From contig CM060697.1 of the NCBI GenBank assembly GCA_030686995.1, positions 109,190,706 to 109,254,705 of the forward strand: a stretch of 64,000 nt of DNA, read 5' to 3'. Under the pieces are notes generated by a model that saw only the letters and a list, made by a program, of their open reading frames with translations, had not been told where the DNA came from and did no database searches. This document shows, piece by piece, positions 38,189 through 55,761 of the stretch; the first letter of the stretch is position 1; every line of letters begins with the position of its first letter. The DNA comes from Artemisia argyi (lineage: Eukaryota; Streptophyta; Magnoliopsida; Asterales; Asteraceae). The translations under genes and the position numbers were made by a program.

Positions 38189-38455
38189 TCTGGTGTAAGT
38201 GAGATTAAAGAAAGTTTGTAGACCATATTTTAAATAAGAATTCAAATTATTAATAGATTGTATTGCCTTTTATAAGTAAGATATTTTAATCATATAACAT
38301 TACTCATTTTGTAAATTTTTAAGCAAGATTAAAGTTTGACAATTTTCTCTTTATATTTTTAGTTTAGATACATGAAGCTAAGGAGTCGATCAAAATTAAT
38401 TGATACACTTAAAGCACACCATTCACACAAATATAGTACAAATGCTGGTATGAAC

Positions 38456-41400
38456 CTACAAGTTAATAGTTACACCTCTGGCCGCACCATTTCTGTGATC
38501 ATAATCATTTGGCGTTAGTTCAGGTCCTCCAAAAATCGCTCCATGTCTAGTTGGATCGTACTTCTCACCATCACCCCACAATGCATACGCTTCCTCTCCA
38601 TGAACCGCATCATCACCAATCATCAACTCATGATCAGGCATCCTTAATGGCATAAAGACCTTAATAACTAGAAGAATAATAGTTGTTGATACAACGTTCC
38701 ACCCAATCACGAATAAGGCTGCAACTATTTGTTTTAGAAATTGCTTCCCACCATTTTCACCATAAAATGCACCTCTTGAACCCGTGACCGGTAAAACTAT
38801 GTTGCATAAGGTGGGCTCAGCTAGTAAACCCGTCAATAACCCTCCCATTAGACCTGTTACCGCATGTGTGTGAAACACTGCTAACGTATCATCCACCTAT
38901 TAAGATTATACATGAAAATTGTTATCGAGATAATTCAAGTATGCATTTACTCGATTATATTAATTGTGGTATCAACTTCATATTCGTAAAAATAAATTTA
39001 TTCTGTGTTATCAACTAAATTTTACTCGAATATTAACATAATCATTTGTAACTTTATGAAATGAGTATTAGTTTGTATTATTGTTGGGTCAGTGTTCAAT
39101 AGTCTCTTACTAGATATACATATAAAATAGTCTTAAGTATAAAATAGCATATGAGTAAGATACTTAGAGAGTCATCTTGAGAGAGTTTTACAAGTCGAAT
39201 TACAGACCACTAGTCACTGACGCGATTTCAGTTACTATATTCCCTGGACTAAAATCAAGATACTAAAGATAATGTCTAAGTATCTAAGAGATATTTTAGG
39301 CGATAACTCTTTAAAAAATATAAGTGAAAACACTTATCAAGAAAGTCAAATAAATACGAAGCTGTTATAAAGGTGTAAACAATTGTTAACATTTTTGTGG
39401 TTCTTTCAATGTAACATGGCTCGTGACATTTATGGTCTTGTATGTTGCTGGTGGGATATTCCTTGTTTTTCTAGTTGTTCTTATGAGGAGCTGATCTCCT
39501 AGTTTTGTGGGTTGCGACTGGGATCTCGTCTTAAAGGTCTCTTGGAAGGTGTTTTCTCTGTTATGTGGTGGAGTATTTGGAGCTTTCGAAATCAACTCTT
39601 GTTTTCGTCTCAATATCCTCGGAAGCACATTCTTTTTGATGATATTGTTATGTACTCGTTTATGTGGTGTCATGCTAGATGTAGAAATAGTTTTACGTGG
39701 GATTCTTGGCTTCAACATCCTTATTTAATTACTTTGTAATCCCTTTCTAGCTTCTTGCTAGTTTTTTTTTAATAAAAGTTGCCGTTCAAAAAAAAAAAAA
39801 AAAGTTTCTTATGATTCTTTTCATTTTAAATTTATTTCTCATTTAATCCTAAACTCTAAATATACTCACCACGAACCTACTAAAAAATGCAAAGTGAAAT
39901 GTAGAAATAATACATAGATGTTGATATGTACCTTTTGTAGCAAAACTGATTTCTTGTGTAGGATCATCATAGTAAACCATGGAACGCTACCGGCAAGTAT
40001 TCCATATACTACTGCAGCCCATGATTGCACAACCCCTTCATTTCAAAACTCAAATCAAGTCAATGGTAGAAATCATGCTTATGATCAAATTTAATTATTC
40101 ATAAGTCGATTTCTTATACTCCTTTCGTCCCAAAACACTTTTCTTATCTGGTTGTCCCTAAATAATTGTGACTTTCCAAAAATAAAAGGGAATAATGTAT
40201 GAAAGTTCCTATTAATACTTAATTAGAAACTCACATTACAGTACCTAATGTTATGTAGTGGATATTAAGATGGGTAAAAGTGTACTTTAACGATTTTTTC
40301 TTAAATTTGTATTTTTGGTTGGGGGATAATAATTTTAAGACAGAGAGAGTAATACAAGTAGTTTAAGTTAATACGTCAACATATGTACTACTAGTACTTC
40401 ACAAGCTTGAAGAAAATAATATCTCCGGTGTGGATAATACAAAGTTACATATTTTTAAACACATGATGTTCATAAGTTATAAACACTAGTCATGAGTCAT
40501 AACAATACGAATAAGTATAGTTAGATCCTATGGATAACAAATAGTGTTAAAATGAAGATTGACAATTTGAAGCTTTTACTTGCGAACAACTAGATTTAGG
40601 TTGTGTTTTATCTTTTCAACACTAAGGAGATGTTTGTTTAAGTTTATATGTGGCTTATGAGCTTATTTGTGTTTCGGCTTATATGATAAACTTATATAAG
40701 CCCCAAAGTCTTAAAATAAGCAGGAAAATTGAGGCTTATGAAATATTAGCCTAAATCAAATAAGCTCATAAGCCCATATAAGCTTAAACAAACACCCTAT
40801 CAAATATGTTATCTTAAAAGGTTTGTCAGCTGAATGGGCCAGCGTGACATAAATCGTGTACCTATTTCACAAAACATTCTACTACGAGATAATGACATTG
40901 TTCTAGTGATATTTGACACCCGTTAAATACGGTTTATGAAAGTCAGCCCTACTCGACTTATACCAACATTAAAGTTGTCAAATCAAAATGGCGTACTAAC
41001 CTGCCCCGGGGGTAATGCAGGCGAGGCCGGTCATCATACCCTGAACGGCCCCAATGACTGACGGCTTTCCAAAGAAAATGACATCAAGGGTAGTCCAAAC
41101 TAAAAGACTTGTAGCGGCAGATATGTTTGTGTTTAGTATGGCAACAGGAGCAGCAATATTTGCAGCATATGGAGCTCCACCATTGAAACCAGACCATCCC
41201 ATCCATAGTAGCCCGGCTCCCGCAAGCATTAGCAAGATATTGTTCGGAGGAAACCTTTCCCTATCACTTTTTATCCTTGGTCCAACCTTTAATTATTTAC
41301 AGCAAGCAATTAATTAATTTTCAAAATGGGTAGATTCGAATAATGTGTTTATCACTAATCAATCAAACATACAAACTAGAAAAAATAATACATGAGTCGA

Positions 41401-42451
41401 ATCGAGTCAAAGTTCATGTGACATGTGACGTTTGATACATAAAACCTTTTGATTTTTTTTGTTATGGTACATAAATTCAATAATACATGGCGGCGCACAA
41501 ACAATTAATACAAAAAGTGTTTCAAATCAATCTAGTCGTTAATGATATCTAGCTGACCTAAAGAGTAGTGAAGGCATAAGAGCCGCCACTCAAAATATCA
41601 TGATATTGTGTACATGATCACCAAAAATGCATTGACTAATTGCATGAAAAGTCTTTGCGTTTACACGACTTTATTGTTCCTTCCAAATGTTTTTAACTTA
41701 TTGTGAAATATCTAAATAAATGGAGTAGTGTTTTTCTAATCAGTTTATAAAATTCGTGAGTGGCATGTGTTGGATTTAATCTATAAGTAAAACAAAGAAA
41801 TTTACGTACCCAGTAAGCCGCGGTAAAACCAGCGATCCCAGATGATAAATGAATAACATAGCCACCCGAATAGTCAATAACACCCCAATGATACAAAAAG
41901 CCGCCACCCCATAGACTAAACGCACCCACAGTGTACGAAAATGTTAACCACAACGGCACGAAAGCCATCCAAGCTCGTATATTCATCCTCGCAAGCACAG
42001 ACCCCGCTACCAAAATCATAGTAATCGCAGCAAATGTAAACTGAAAATAAACCAATGTAGCCATAGGATATAACGGCTCATTCGGATCCTCACGGACCCC
42101 ATTTCTCATATAGTTTACAGTCTCAGGCACTACGGCTCGACGTATCAAATAACTTTGACTCAAAGCTGGTGCACCTTTGCCCCAAAATGGAAACAATTCG
42201 TCACCAAAAGCCATACGATAACATAGCAAGACCCAACATATGAGCACAGATGCAAAGGCGTACAAGGCCATAAAAGCCGAGTTAACTGCCCATTTCTTTT
42301 TTACTACTGAAGCGTAAAGGATCACGAGTCCTGGCATGCTTTGTAGGCCGACTAGGGTCGAGGCAGTCATTTGCCATGCGTTGTCGCCTGTGTTTAGCCA
42401 TGCGGGGACCGATGGAAGGTGTGTTCCGTATGCTTCTGATGGTGTAGCCAT
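38456..42451 (-). CDS. AMT2: AMT2-type ammonium transporter, copy B
   Basis: Four exons on the minus strand: 42451-41810, 41286-41001, 40035-39932 and 38896-38456, giving 490 residues. Exon 2 (286 bp) and exon 3 (104 bp) have the same sizes and phases as in copy A, and exons 1 and 4 differ by 3 and 6 bp. The sequence starts [20 protein letters not shown]. It keeps the AMT signature [13 protein letters not shown] (Asp193, His201), [23 protein letters not shown] helix, [18 protein letters not shown] and [10 protein letters not shown] (His about 355). The tail differs most from copy A, ending [17 protein letters not shown]. The reading frame is intact. Introns 2 and 3 hold insertions absent from copy A: a Stowaway, another MITE and a LINE 3' end. 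It is a recent tandem paralogue of A, presumably also a plasma-membrane ammonium transporter. Confidence 0.95.
39400..39803 (+). mobile_element. 5'-truncated LINE (L1-type) 3' end
   Basis: A conceptual frame reads [20 protein letters not shown], then [16 protein letters not shown] and [15 protein letters not shown], with a stop near 39737. This is typical of the C-terminal zinc-region end of plant L1 ORF2. A 3' UTR and a poly(A) tail (39788-39803) follow. It lies antisense in intron 3 of AMT2-B; target duplications were not resolved. Confidence 0.7.
40117..40351. mobile_element. Stowaway MITE in AMT2-B intron 2
   Basis: TACTCCTTTCGTCCCAAAAC at the left and TTTTAAGACAGAGAGAGTA at the right, bounded by TA. 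It is missing from the matching intron of copy A, where the flanks run on directly. Confidence 0.85.
40628..40799. mobile_element. MITE in AMT2-B intron 2
   Basis: Left GATGTTTGTTTAAGTTTATA with TGTGGCTTATGAGC; right GCTCATAAGCCCATATAAGC with TTAAACAAACACC. The interior repeats GCTTAT words. Same family as 18317-18472; absent from copy A. Confidence 0.75.
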
Positions 42452-43449
42452 ATTTGGTTGGAATGGTTTTAGAGTACTTTTAGTTATTGTTTTGTTTTTG
42501 GGTTTTGTCGTATGAAATGATTGTTTATATAATGTAGAGATGAGATGAGATGAGGTGACAAGTGGTTGTTGGAAGTCAGTCAATGGAATAATCTAATATA
42601 ATATACATTATTCCATTCATCAGCCGTACCTAATGATTTTCGAACAAACTTCCTATAAGGTAGAATATGTAACCACTTTTATTCTTCAAAACTAGTATTC
42701 AAATTCCGTACTCTCTTTAGGTCAATGATAATTCACACGAAAAAACAAATCAATTGACTATACGTACACATTTTCTCTAGAAACAAAGCACTTACCACGA
42801 AACTTGGATATTTAACCATGTCACTAATTAGTTCTCGTATAAGGGACAGTGGTACACAACCTTTTAGAATCAAATTAACAAATTCGATTAAACCGTTACA
42901 TGGATTAATGTTTCGATATAAACGACTTGCATACGAGGGTTATGTGTTTTGACCCGGTACTCAACCCACCCATAATATTATTACATCTACTAGAAATTTG
43001 AGGGAAAGGTGAGTTTTGGAGGTTCAGTTGTTCCAACAAATTGAGTTGTTTGATGCATTTCAGATATGAAAGCTGGTAATAGAGATTAATCCTTCCACCT
43101 CGGTACCCAAAGCCTCGACATTTGATGTTTATTATTCAAATGCGTGCACGCTAACACACTGAACATGGCAATGTTCTAATAGGCCATTGCTTCTTCTAGG
43201 CAAGCTTGGGCTTTTATTGTCCACATTGGAACATGGCAATGTTCTAATAGACCATTGCAAATATGACAACATTCTTTGGTTTTCAAGAACTTTAGTTGCA
43301 CTGATCATATCATCATACACAAGGCAAAAAAATACATATAATAGGAAGTATGTATAGAACTAGTCAAGTTCAAATGTTCAAATGTACCAGCATCTCACTA
43401 ATTACTTGAAAACATATGCATTAGTGAAGTCTATTTGCATATTCAAATT
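42452..43449. other. AMT2-B upstream flank with a short direct repeat
   Basis: Bases 42840-43125 are paralogous to sequence on both sides of the copia insertion upstream of copy A. They include GATATAAACGACTTGCATA and TGTTTTGACCCGGTAC, uninterrupted here. A 29-nt unit starting GAACATGGCAATGTTCTAAT occurs at 43161 and 43229. No gene. Confidence 0.6.
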
Positions 43450-44150
43450 TGTTGGAATATATGAATAATATAAAACAATAAACATATAAACATCAAAGAG
43501 TACGCAGCGGAATAGATCAAATACAAATAATAAATTAACTGAATATAAATGGAAGCGTACCTCTTATTCAATAGCAAGAACAAGAACTTATAAACCCTAG
43601 ATGAGGGCTTATATGGATCGACTAGGGCTAGTCACAAGGCAAGATCACCGTTAGCAAAAGTATGCTAACACTTCGTTCTCACACACACGTACTATAAGCG
43701 TTTCAATGGAAATGCTAGATTCGTAGTACACGAAAAGATTAAACTATTGGTCCTATCAATCAAAGATCGATTAGACACAAAGAAAGAGATTAGAGAAGAT
43801 TAGGTTGCAATGGAACCAATGGATGAAAAGAATGAATGAGAGGAGGTCTCATTATATACTAATCAAGTAGCTTGAAGCAAAAGCCATCCCAAACCCTATG
43901 GGAAAGGGCTTGGCCGGCCATGAACACAAAAGCCCACCAAATGCCTTTTGCAATTTTACAAGTCTAGTCCCTTAACTTTATCTTACGGTCATTAGTTACC
44001 GTTAAGTTTATATTTCGTGTATTTAATAATTATTCGTCACTAAAACAATAATTATTAATTCATTGAAACTCATACGTAAAGTGTGCAATCCCGAAGTCTC
44101 GAGTTCGAGTCCGGTCATGATATATTAATTTATTATCCGTCAAACTAACA
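43450..44150 (-). repeat. 3' LTR of copia element 2
   Basis: On the minus strand it runs TGTTAG to CCAACA. It is clearly more diverged from the element 1 LTRs than those are from each other, mainly in the central part around 43880-43990. Confidence 0.88.
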
Positions 44151-44985
44151 GCTCCCACTCGGATATAGATTAATGTAACAATGACAATGGTTAGTCTAGC
44201 ATAACACGCCAATGTCCCCAGAACGATCTCGAGTATGGTTTCCTGGAAAAAACCACCTTTGATGATTCATCATCATACTTATCCTTTTGATTCTAATACT
44301 ATGTTAATTTGGATATGGATTGAAGTCATTCCATAATTAACTAGTGTTTCTCGTTATTTATGATTAAGCAAGATTACCAACTCTTCTGAACGTATTCCAG
44401 ATAGACCTTGGGCATGGCCATGCAAACATCTTGTTAATCCTACGAGCGGCCAAACAGTATTATACTTCAAAACAAATTTGAAGGAACCAAATCCTGTATT
44501 GACTACAAGCATAACCTATGAACTTCGCATCACCTCTGAAAATAATCCTTATAACTACCAGTTACGGATAGCGTTAGATTATCTCACAGAAAATGAGCTA
44601 CATCCACAGTAGTTACCTAGTATCTCAAGTCTGAGGATAAATATTCATGATTTACTATAATGACAACATCCATAAGTACAATCATGTAGTTGGGATTTTG
44701 TCCTATATTCAATTTATCCAGTATTGAATATCATGTGAATTTGGCATGTCTACGCACCAATATAATTTATATATATTATACCAAATCTCACATTTGTCTT
44801 AGTTCAATGATACTCCCATATCATTAATTGATAACGGACAATTTTAGAATAACTTAAGTTATTCATGGATTAAACATGCAAATATAGGATACAATATTTA
44901 TGAATAGAAATAAACATAACACAATACTTCATTTCATTCGAATAATTATTGTTTACAATCCTTTATCCAAATACTAACCACAGAT

Positions 44986-46980
44986 CTACATGAAACTACT
45001 AGCTAAACGAAGTCCAATGCCATCAGCAAGTCGAATAAGCTTTTCCTTAGATAAAGCCTTCGTAAATGGATCAGCTAGATTGTTATCTGTGTGAATTTTG
45101 AGTAGATTGATTTCACCTATGTCGACTTGTTCTCGAACATAGTGATATCTTCTTGGAAAATGTATGGCGCCCTTCATAACTCCAGGTTCATTGGCGAATG
45201 TAACTGCGGCAGAGTTGTCACAATACATATTAATAGGTAATTCAATTGACGGCATAATACCAAGCCCCGAAATGAATTTCCTGATCCAAACAGCTTCCAT
45301 CGCAGCTTCCGATGCAGCAATATACTCAGCTTCTGTAACAGACATCGCAATTGTTGTCTGCTTCTTGCTCTTCCAGTCAACTGCTCCTCCATTAATAACA
45401 AAGACATAACCCGTCTGAGACTTTGTATCATCTTTATCAGTTTCAAAGGACGCATCACAGTAACCTGTAACATCAAGTTCTGCTTCTGGATTTCCCCCAT
45501 ACACTAGAAACATATCTTTAGTATTCCTTAAATACTTAAGAATGCTTTTAACAGCGTGCCAGTGCTTTCCACCTGGATTCTGTTGATAACGACTGGTCAT
45601 ATTTTGTGCAAACGCCACATCAGGTCTTGTGCATCTAACTGCATACATGATAGATCCTACTGCTGAAGCATACGGAACCTTCTTCATGATTGCAACCTCT
45701 TCAGGTGTTGAGGCACATAGTTTGCTACTTAAGCCATGTTCCACTTGCATTGGCAAATATCCTTTCTTGGAATTTTGCATATTAAATCTCTTCAATACTT
45801 TATCAATGTAAGTACTTTGACTTAATCCAATCAACCGCTTTGATCTGTCTCTGTAGATCTTGATTCCAAGGATGAATGTTGCTTCTCCTAAATCCTTCAT
45901 AGAAAAACATCTACCAAGATAAGCTTTAACTTCGTTTAAACTTGGTATATGATTTCCTAATATTAATATGTCATCGACATATAGGATAAGGAAAGTAACA
46001 TTACTCCCACTAGCTTTCTGGTATACACATGGCTCATCAAGATTTTGACTAAATCCAAAACTTTTGATTTCTGCGTCAAATCTCTTGTTCCATTGATGTG
46101 ATGCTTGCTTTAATCCATAAATGGATCTTTTAAGTTTGCATACACGGTTTGGAAATTCTGGATTCACAAACCCCTCACGTTGCGCCATATAGATGTCTTC
46201 ATCTAGGCGACCATTCAAGAAGGCGGTTTTGACATCCATTTGCCATATCTCATAGTCATAGTAGGCAGCTATGGCTAAGAGAATCCTAATAGCTCTAATG
46301 TCAGCTACAGGAGAAAAGGTCTCCTCGTAGTCAACACCAAATGTTTGAGTATAGCCTTTAGCTACCAAACGAGCCTTATAGATGTGTACAATGCCATCCA
46401 TGTCTGTTTTCATTTTGTAGAGCCATTTACTTCCAACTACCTTAGCATTTGGAGGTAAGTCTACTTCTTCCCAGACTTCATTGTCTTTCATGGACTGCAT
46501 TTCCCCATTCATAGCACTCTGCCATTTCTCCTTTTCAGGACCATTAATGGCAGCTTTATAACTAGTAGGTTCATTAAGATCCCCTAGTATCGTTTCCTCA
46601 CACTCTACGTTAAGACATAGACGTTCGGGTGCTTTCACAGTTCTTGAAGATCTGCGAATGGGTACCACTTCCACTTCAGGTGGAGGACCTAAACTTTCAG
46701 GTTCCACAGGAAGTGTGCTAGTGTTTTCAGAAGGTGATGTATCTTCATCTTCTAGATCATAAACTCTCCCACTAAATTCTTGAGATATAAGATTCTTTTC
46801 AAAGAAATCTCCATACCTAGCCACAATGACTTTATTCTCTGGTGGAAAGTAAAAGTAGTAACCCATTGTTTCCTTTGGGTATCCTACGAAGATACACTTA
46901 ACAGATCTCTGTTGGAGTTTATCTAGTGAATCACGTTTAACAAACGCGTCACAACCCCAGACCTTTAAGTAAGAAAGACT
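44986..46980 (-). pseudogene. Copia pol fragment (integrase end, RT, RNase H)
   Basis: The frame is open from the truncation to the stop, over 626 residues from the first internal Met. It carries reverse transcriptase (VDVKTAFLNGRLDEDIYMAQ-type block, LYVDDILILGN), TEAEYIAASEAA and MYCDNSAA of RNase H, and the copia C-terminus LADPFTKALSKEKL. Upstream the frame continues into VWGCDAFVKRDS before homology ends. It lacks gag, protease and the integrase core, so it is a dead fragment despite the long open frame. Confidence 0.88.
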
Positions 46981-47082
46981 TGGTAAAGCTCAAGTCTTTG
47001 CTCCAAGCTTTAGCCATTAAATGCTTTATGCATTAAATGCATCAAGTCTTAAAGACTTTTACCATTGCTCATGCTCTAAGGG

Positions 47083-47392
47083 TTGTTTGTTTATTAAGAG
47101 CATCTGAATCTAACTCGCATATCTAAATCTGAATCTGAAGCGGAAATGTTTGAATCTGAATAAAATAATATTGTTTGTTTTTTTTTAAGAAAACGTCTGA
47201 ATATTTATTAGTTCAACTAGAGATAGTAAGATGCTCCTTCAATGTCTGGTCCATTTAGATGTTTTTATCACTGTTTGCCTCTGAACGAAAAATAAAAAGC
47301 AAACACATTTAACACTTAAAAGCTCTAACTGACTAACAGTTTTGGTCTATTAAGAGGCTGTTAAAACTTTTTAAAAGAAAACAAACAACACT
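47083..47392. mobile_element. TIR element with reiterated TCTGAATC word
   Basis: Left AGGGTTGTTTGTTTATTAAG, right (reverse complement) GAGTGTTGTTTGTTTTCTTT. TCTGAATCTGAA-type words are repeated inside. Related to 19.06-20.23 kb. No clear target duplication. Confidence 0.55.
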
Positions 47393-47782
47393 CATATGCA
47401 TCTTATAATTTCGTCATTTATATATTTTTGTTTCTGTTTATTTTACTGGAGCACCTTAGTTTGTTTTAATCGCGTACTAGTTTTTATTTCTATTTTGGTT
47501 TATATACGAACATTTCCTAATGAATCAACAATAGAAAAATTAGCTTCTCTTAATGATTGTTTGAAAATTGTATTTAGTTCGATATTTGCAAACGTTGATA
47601 ATTGCTCTATGTGCGCCGCGACGATATGTGAACGATAATATTCAAATTGACTCATCGGTCTTGCTAGAGAAGCTGTGTACCTATACTATATCGAGAGTGA
47701 CAGTATTCATATAGCCATCCGTTCATAAATCAAACAAGCTACGCACATAAGGACTTCTTCAAAGTTATTACATTTTAGAGTA

Positions 47783-48018
47783 GGGGTGAGCATTTTATTT
47801 GAAAATCCGACCCGTTTGACCCGATTTGACCCACACTCGGTTTTGTGTGGGGCTATGATTTTCCAAGAATTTCGGGTCGGGTCGGTTCGGATCGAACCCC
47901 GACAAACATAAACGAACCGAACCGACCCGAGTAGTTTCGGTTCGGTCTCGATTTGGGTTTTGGGCGATTTTCGGGTATCAGGTTTGTCGGGTCGGGTTTG
48001 ACTTGATGCCCACGCCTT
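47783..48018. mobile_element. hAT-like element with reiterated CGGGTCGG/GGTTCGG words
   Basis: Left GGGGTGAGCAT and right (reverse complement) GGCGTGGGCATC resemble each other as imperfect TIRs. The interior reiterates GACCCG, CGGGTCGG and GGTTCGG in both orientations. The target duplication is unclear. It is similar in style, not sequence, to 8138-8526. Confidence 0.5.
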
Positions 48019-48049
48019 AGTGATTGAAATTGAAAGAACTCTTATGTAA

Positions 48050-50468
48050 TCTTTTATATAATAAAAGAATTACATCATTTCGGAGCGTTTTTGCAAATCC
48101 CTTCTCATTGAAAAAAAAAATTAGACCAATAGGGGAGCTCGATTTTGCCACGTAGGCGAAATCAAGCAATATGATTGGCCAATAGAAAGTCAAAATTAAA
48201 TTGATTTTGTTCAAACTTAATAAATTTGGTGGAAGAAATTTGGTTAAGAAAAAAAATGCAAAAAAATATAGGTGTCAGATTTATGAAAACAAAAACTTAA
48301 AAAGAGATGAAGTAATTAATAAAACTTTAGTGGTTGAAATTTACATAAAATATATAGAGCTAAGTGTAAAATTACAAGTTCCATGTTTTTTAATAACTTT
48401 AAAAAAAATACAAATAACCCCTTATATTTTCTACCTCTTATAACTTATAATATGAACTTTGTTTAAAATGACATAAGTATTAGTATTAGTTTCAGACTTT
48501 CATCTATTTAAATTACAAAATTTTGTAAATATGCGAATAAGTTTTAATATCGTTAGTTGTAGACTTTCATCCATTAGAATATTTTTTTAAATAAGGACTC
48601 ATGTTATTCTATTTAAAAGTTTAATTTATGCGTACACGGGTTTGAATATTAATACTGCTAAATTATTAGTAACGGGAATATAAATATCAAATGGTAAGTA
48701 CGAGTTACTGTGATATGAAAATAAATATACGTGATTCTACTTATAACGACGATTTTAACTTCATTAACGTTCATTTATGTGCTACTAAACTCGCACATTT
48801 TGTTCAACATGATATCAATAGTTAAAGTTAAACAATAACATCAACATCAACCTCAACTGCCAGTTAAAAACATTATACGGATGTGAGATACCATTCTTCT
48901 ATACTTATGATTTATGTGTTAACCTCTTTTTGCTTCTTGATAGAATCTAAAAGAGACCTCAACAGAACTTTGGCTTATGTCTTATCTAGCTGATAGTTTT
49001 TAGTAACGATTTAACTTTTTTGTTATGCACACCAACTTTTAGTAACTTTTTTTTTTATGTTTTATCGAAAACTTCTACACTTAATATTTGTGTTTTTACT
49101 ATAAACACACTAAGCTATGATAAAATTAGTTGTGAGTTCAGAGGTTTGTTACTAAGCTTCTCAAAAAAGCTTATAGCTTTATCATAAACTTATTGTGTTA
49201 TAGTAATTGAATAAGCCAATAAGCACCTTTAATAAGCATAACCAAACACCCCTTTAGTTATAATATGAAGTTTTCTTATTTGATGTTATAACTAACTATG
49301 TTGTTATCCTCACTATAATGCAACATGTAAATGGTTTTTGCAGTTTTATGATCTTATCACACACACTAAAGTGCAATGCAATTTGTTGTGTGCGTTTTTA
49401 GAAGAGGATTAAGTATCAACACATGATTGTCATGGAAGAATTTTCTACGTCTGCTCAAGGTATGAATGTATAATTAAGTTGACTTGCTGATTTAGATATT
49501 ACATGAATGTATTTTAATGTACAAAAGATGTATTTTAGTGCATATATGAGGAATTTTATAGTAGAAATTCTTAGCATGTGTCTTTGAATGAGTTAATAAA
49601 ACTTAGCAGGTGTTTGCTGTCATTAATAACACTGTGGGTATCAATCAACGATCTAAAATATGGGTGTCTTTTACCTTGATGATCTAGGCCAATTGTAAAG
49701 AAAGTTGCACTAAAGTGAAAAGTCGGTAAGGATTCAAACAATACTAAAAGACTTGCGAATGTACTCTTTGTCATTTTTTTCATGCATTTATAATTTATTT
49801 ATGCAAGTAATTATAATTTCCTTATATAGTTCGGTCTCAGAAAAAAATTGTTTTTATACATTAAGACATAAATGTAAGATTAAATTTGAGTTCTACCCAT
49901 CACATTTTTTTTTTTTTTTTTTTTGCTCTTTATATAATAAATAATCTATAGTGTAAGCATCTATGTTAATTTGGTAATTTTAAGATCAAACATGAGAAGT
50001 AAATAGCACAAACTTATAAAAATGATATTTTCAAACAAAAATGTACATTACTAATCATGGTATGATGGTTATTCATAATCAAAAAAAATGAATCAATCTT
50101 CAAAGCTATCTAAATATGTTACATATTTTAACAAAAATATAAGTAAAAGAAATACCACGATTACAAAACATATCGTAAATTGATAGCAGGGGTTTGCAAA
50201 ACTAAAAGCATATATCACTAAAATGTCATATAAATCAAGTATCATCATGTGATTGTGCTTGAATAATAAAATATAATTTTTAACCTAAAAGCATTCTCCT
50301 AAAATAATAAGTAGATTATAACATATATATATATATATGATTTTTTATTTTTAGTCCACCAAATAAAACCAATTGAAGCATGTTAAGAGATTCATTTTTT
50401 AATTGATAATAATACATAATTAAAACAAAATTTTAAAAACCCTGTGCGTGCACTGGTATTATAACTAG
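48050..50468 (+). mobile_element. Possible non-autonomous Helitron
   Basis: The proposed 5' start is TCTTTTATATAATAAAAGAA. The 3' end has the imperfect hairpin CCTGTGCGTGCACTGG (50441-50456), then TATTATAACTAG|T. Nothing coding was found in the 2.4 kb between, which may contain other repeats. The pairing of these two ends is an inference. Confidence 0.35.
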
Positions 50469-50532
50469 TATAGTCACTCAGTGGATTTACTCATTTACCC
50501 ATTGAAAAAGTCCATGGATTGTGCTAAAACAG

Positions 50533-50544
50533 TTGCTCAAAGAT

Positions 50545-50595
<51 letters not shown>

Positions 50596-50602
50596 CTCAA
50601 AG
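50533..50602 (+). repeat. Poly(A) tract flanked by a 10-bp direct repeat
   Basis: TTGCTCAAAG at 50533-50542 and again at 50593-50602 flanks ATGTTT plus 43 A residues (50549-50591). This looks like a target-primed insertion that kept little more than its tail. Confidence 0.65.
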
Positions 50603-51235
50603 CATGAAAGCAATACATAACCTGGGGGCCCATTTACGTGTTACAGACCACATCACAATCCATCTAGCAGTGACGTGTGAAAGGGGGTCCAAATAAATAA
50701 AATATGGACTTATTTGACATGGACTTATGAAGGCAACGTTACATTTCTAGCCCACTATTCAAGAAATACTCACTGTCTCACTCTGCAATCTGCATAAATT
50801 TACTAAAGTAAATGTTAATATTATACGTCGTTTAAAAATATACGACCAGTAAAATATGCTTAATAAAATATTATATTGACAATTTTTAAATATTTTGATT
50901 GGCTGTACCTATCAAACGTATCAAATGAATGAACATTTATTTTAAAACAAATCAAAATAACATGGTGCATATTTTAATTGACACGAGAGGAGTATAGAAA
51001 ATTACATTACACTTGTACAAAGTACAAAGTCGTCCAAAATACTCGTATATATATACATAGATCGTTAAAAAAAAGTATTCTTTTACGCACTATTTTCACA
51101 AAAGTTGCTCAAAGTATAAAAACGAGACACTTGTCAACATTTTATATGAGCCACTGGTCATGTTGTCTTATCATGTTTTTTTAATCTACAAAAAGTACAC
51201 TATACACTTTGAGGATTTTCTCTCAAATAAAATGG
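50603..51235. other. Upstream region of the Rossmann-protein gene
   Basis: Non-coding A+T-rich DNA; no feature is supported beyond a probable distal promoter role. Confidence 0.4.
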
Positions 51236-51431
51236 TACTAACTCTGTCTCAAAATTATTGTTATGAAAGAGAAATCACAAAGTTTAATAAAAATGGGGCA
51301 TTTTAATTTTCAATCATTAAAATGAAATATTCATTCATTAGATTCTCTAGTTTTTATTTAATAAGTAAAGTAGACAATTATTTTGAGACGTACTAAAAAA
51401 GAAATATAAACAATAATTTTGAGACGGAGTA
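51236..51431. mobile_element. Stowaway MITE in the promoter
   Basis: TACTAACTCTGTCTCAAAAT on the left and ATTTTGAGACGGAGTA on the right, bounded by TA. It ends 107 bp before the ATG of the downstream gene, so it probably lies in the proximal promoter or 5' UTR. Confidence 0.8.
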
Positions 51432-51538
51432 AAATTGAAAAGTATAAACGGAGTGGATAAGAGGAAATCCAACAAGAGCAAATAAAAAAGAAAGAAAGAA
51501 GCGGAGGATTCTTCTCGTGTTGAAACACAAACAACACG

Positions 51539-55761
<4,223 letters not shown>

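Larger units (their letters stand above)
43450..46990 (-). mobile_element. Truncated Ty1/copia element 2
   Basis: Same family as element 1 but inverted. It keeps one 701-bp LTR (43450-44150), the 3' internal region and pol from late integrase through RNase H. The 5' LTR, gag, protease and most of integrase are missing: similarity to element 1 stops at about 46980-47000. No second LTR was found. Confidence 0.9.
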
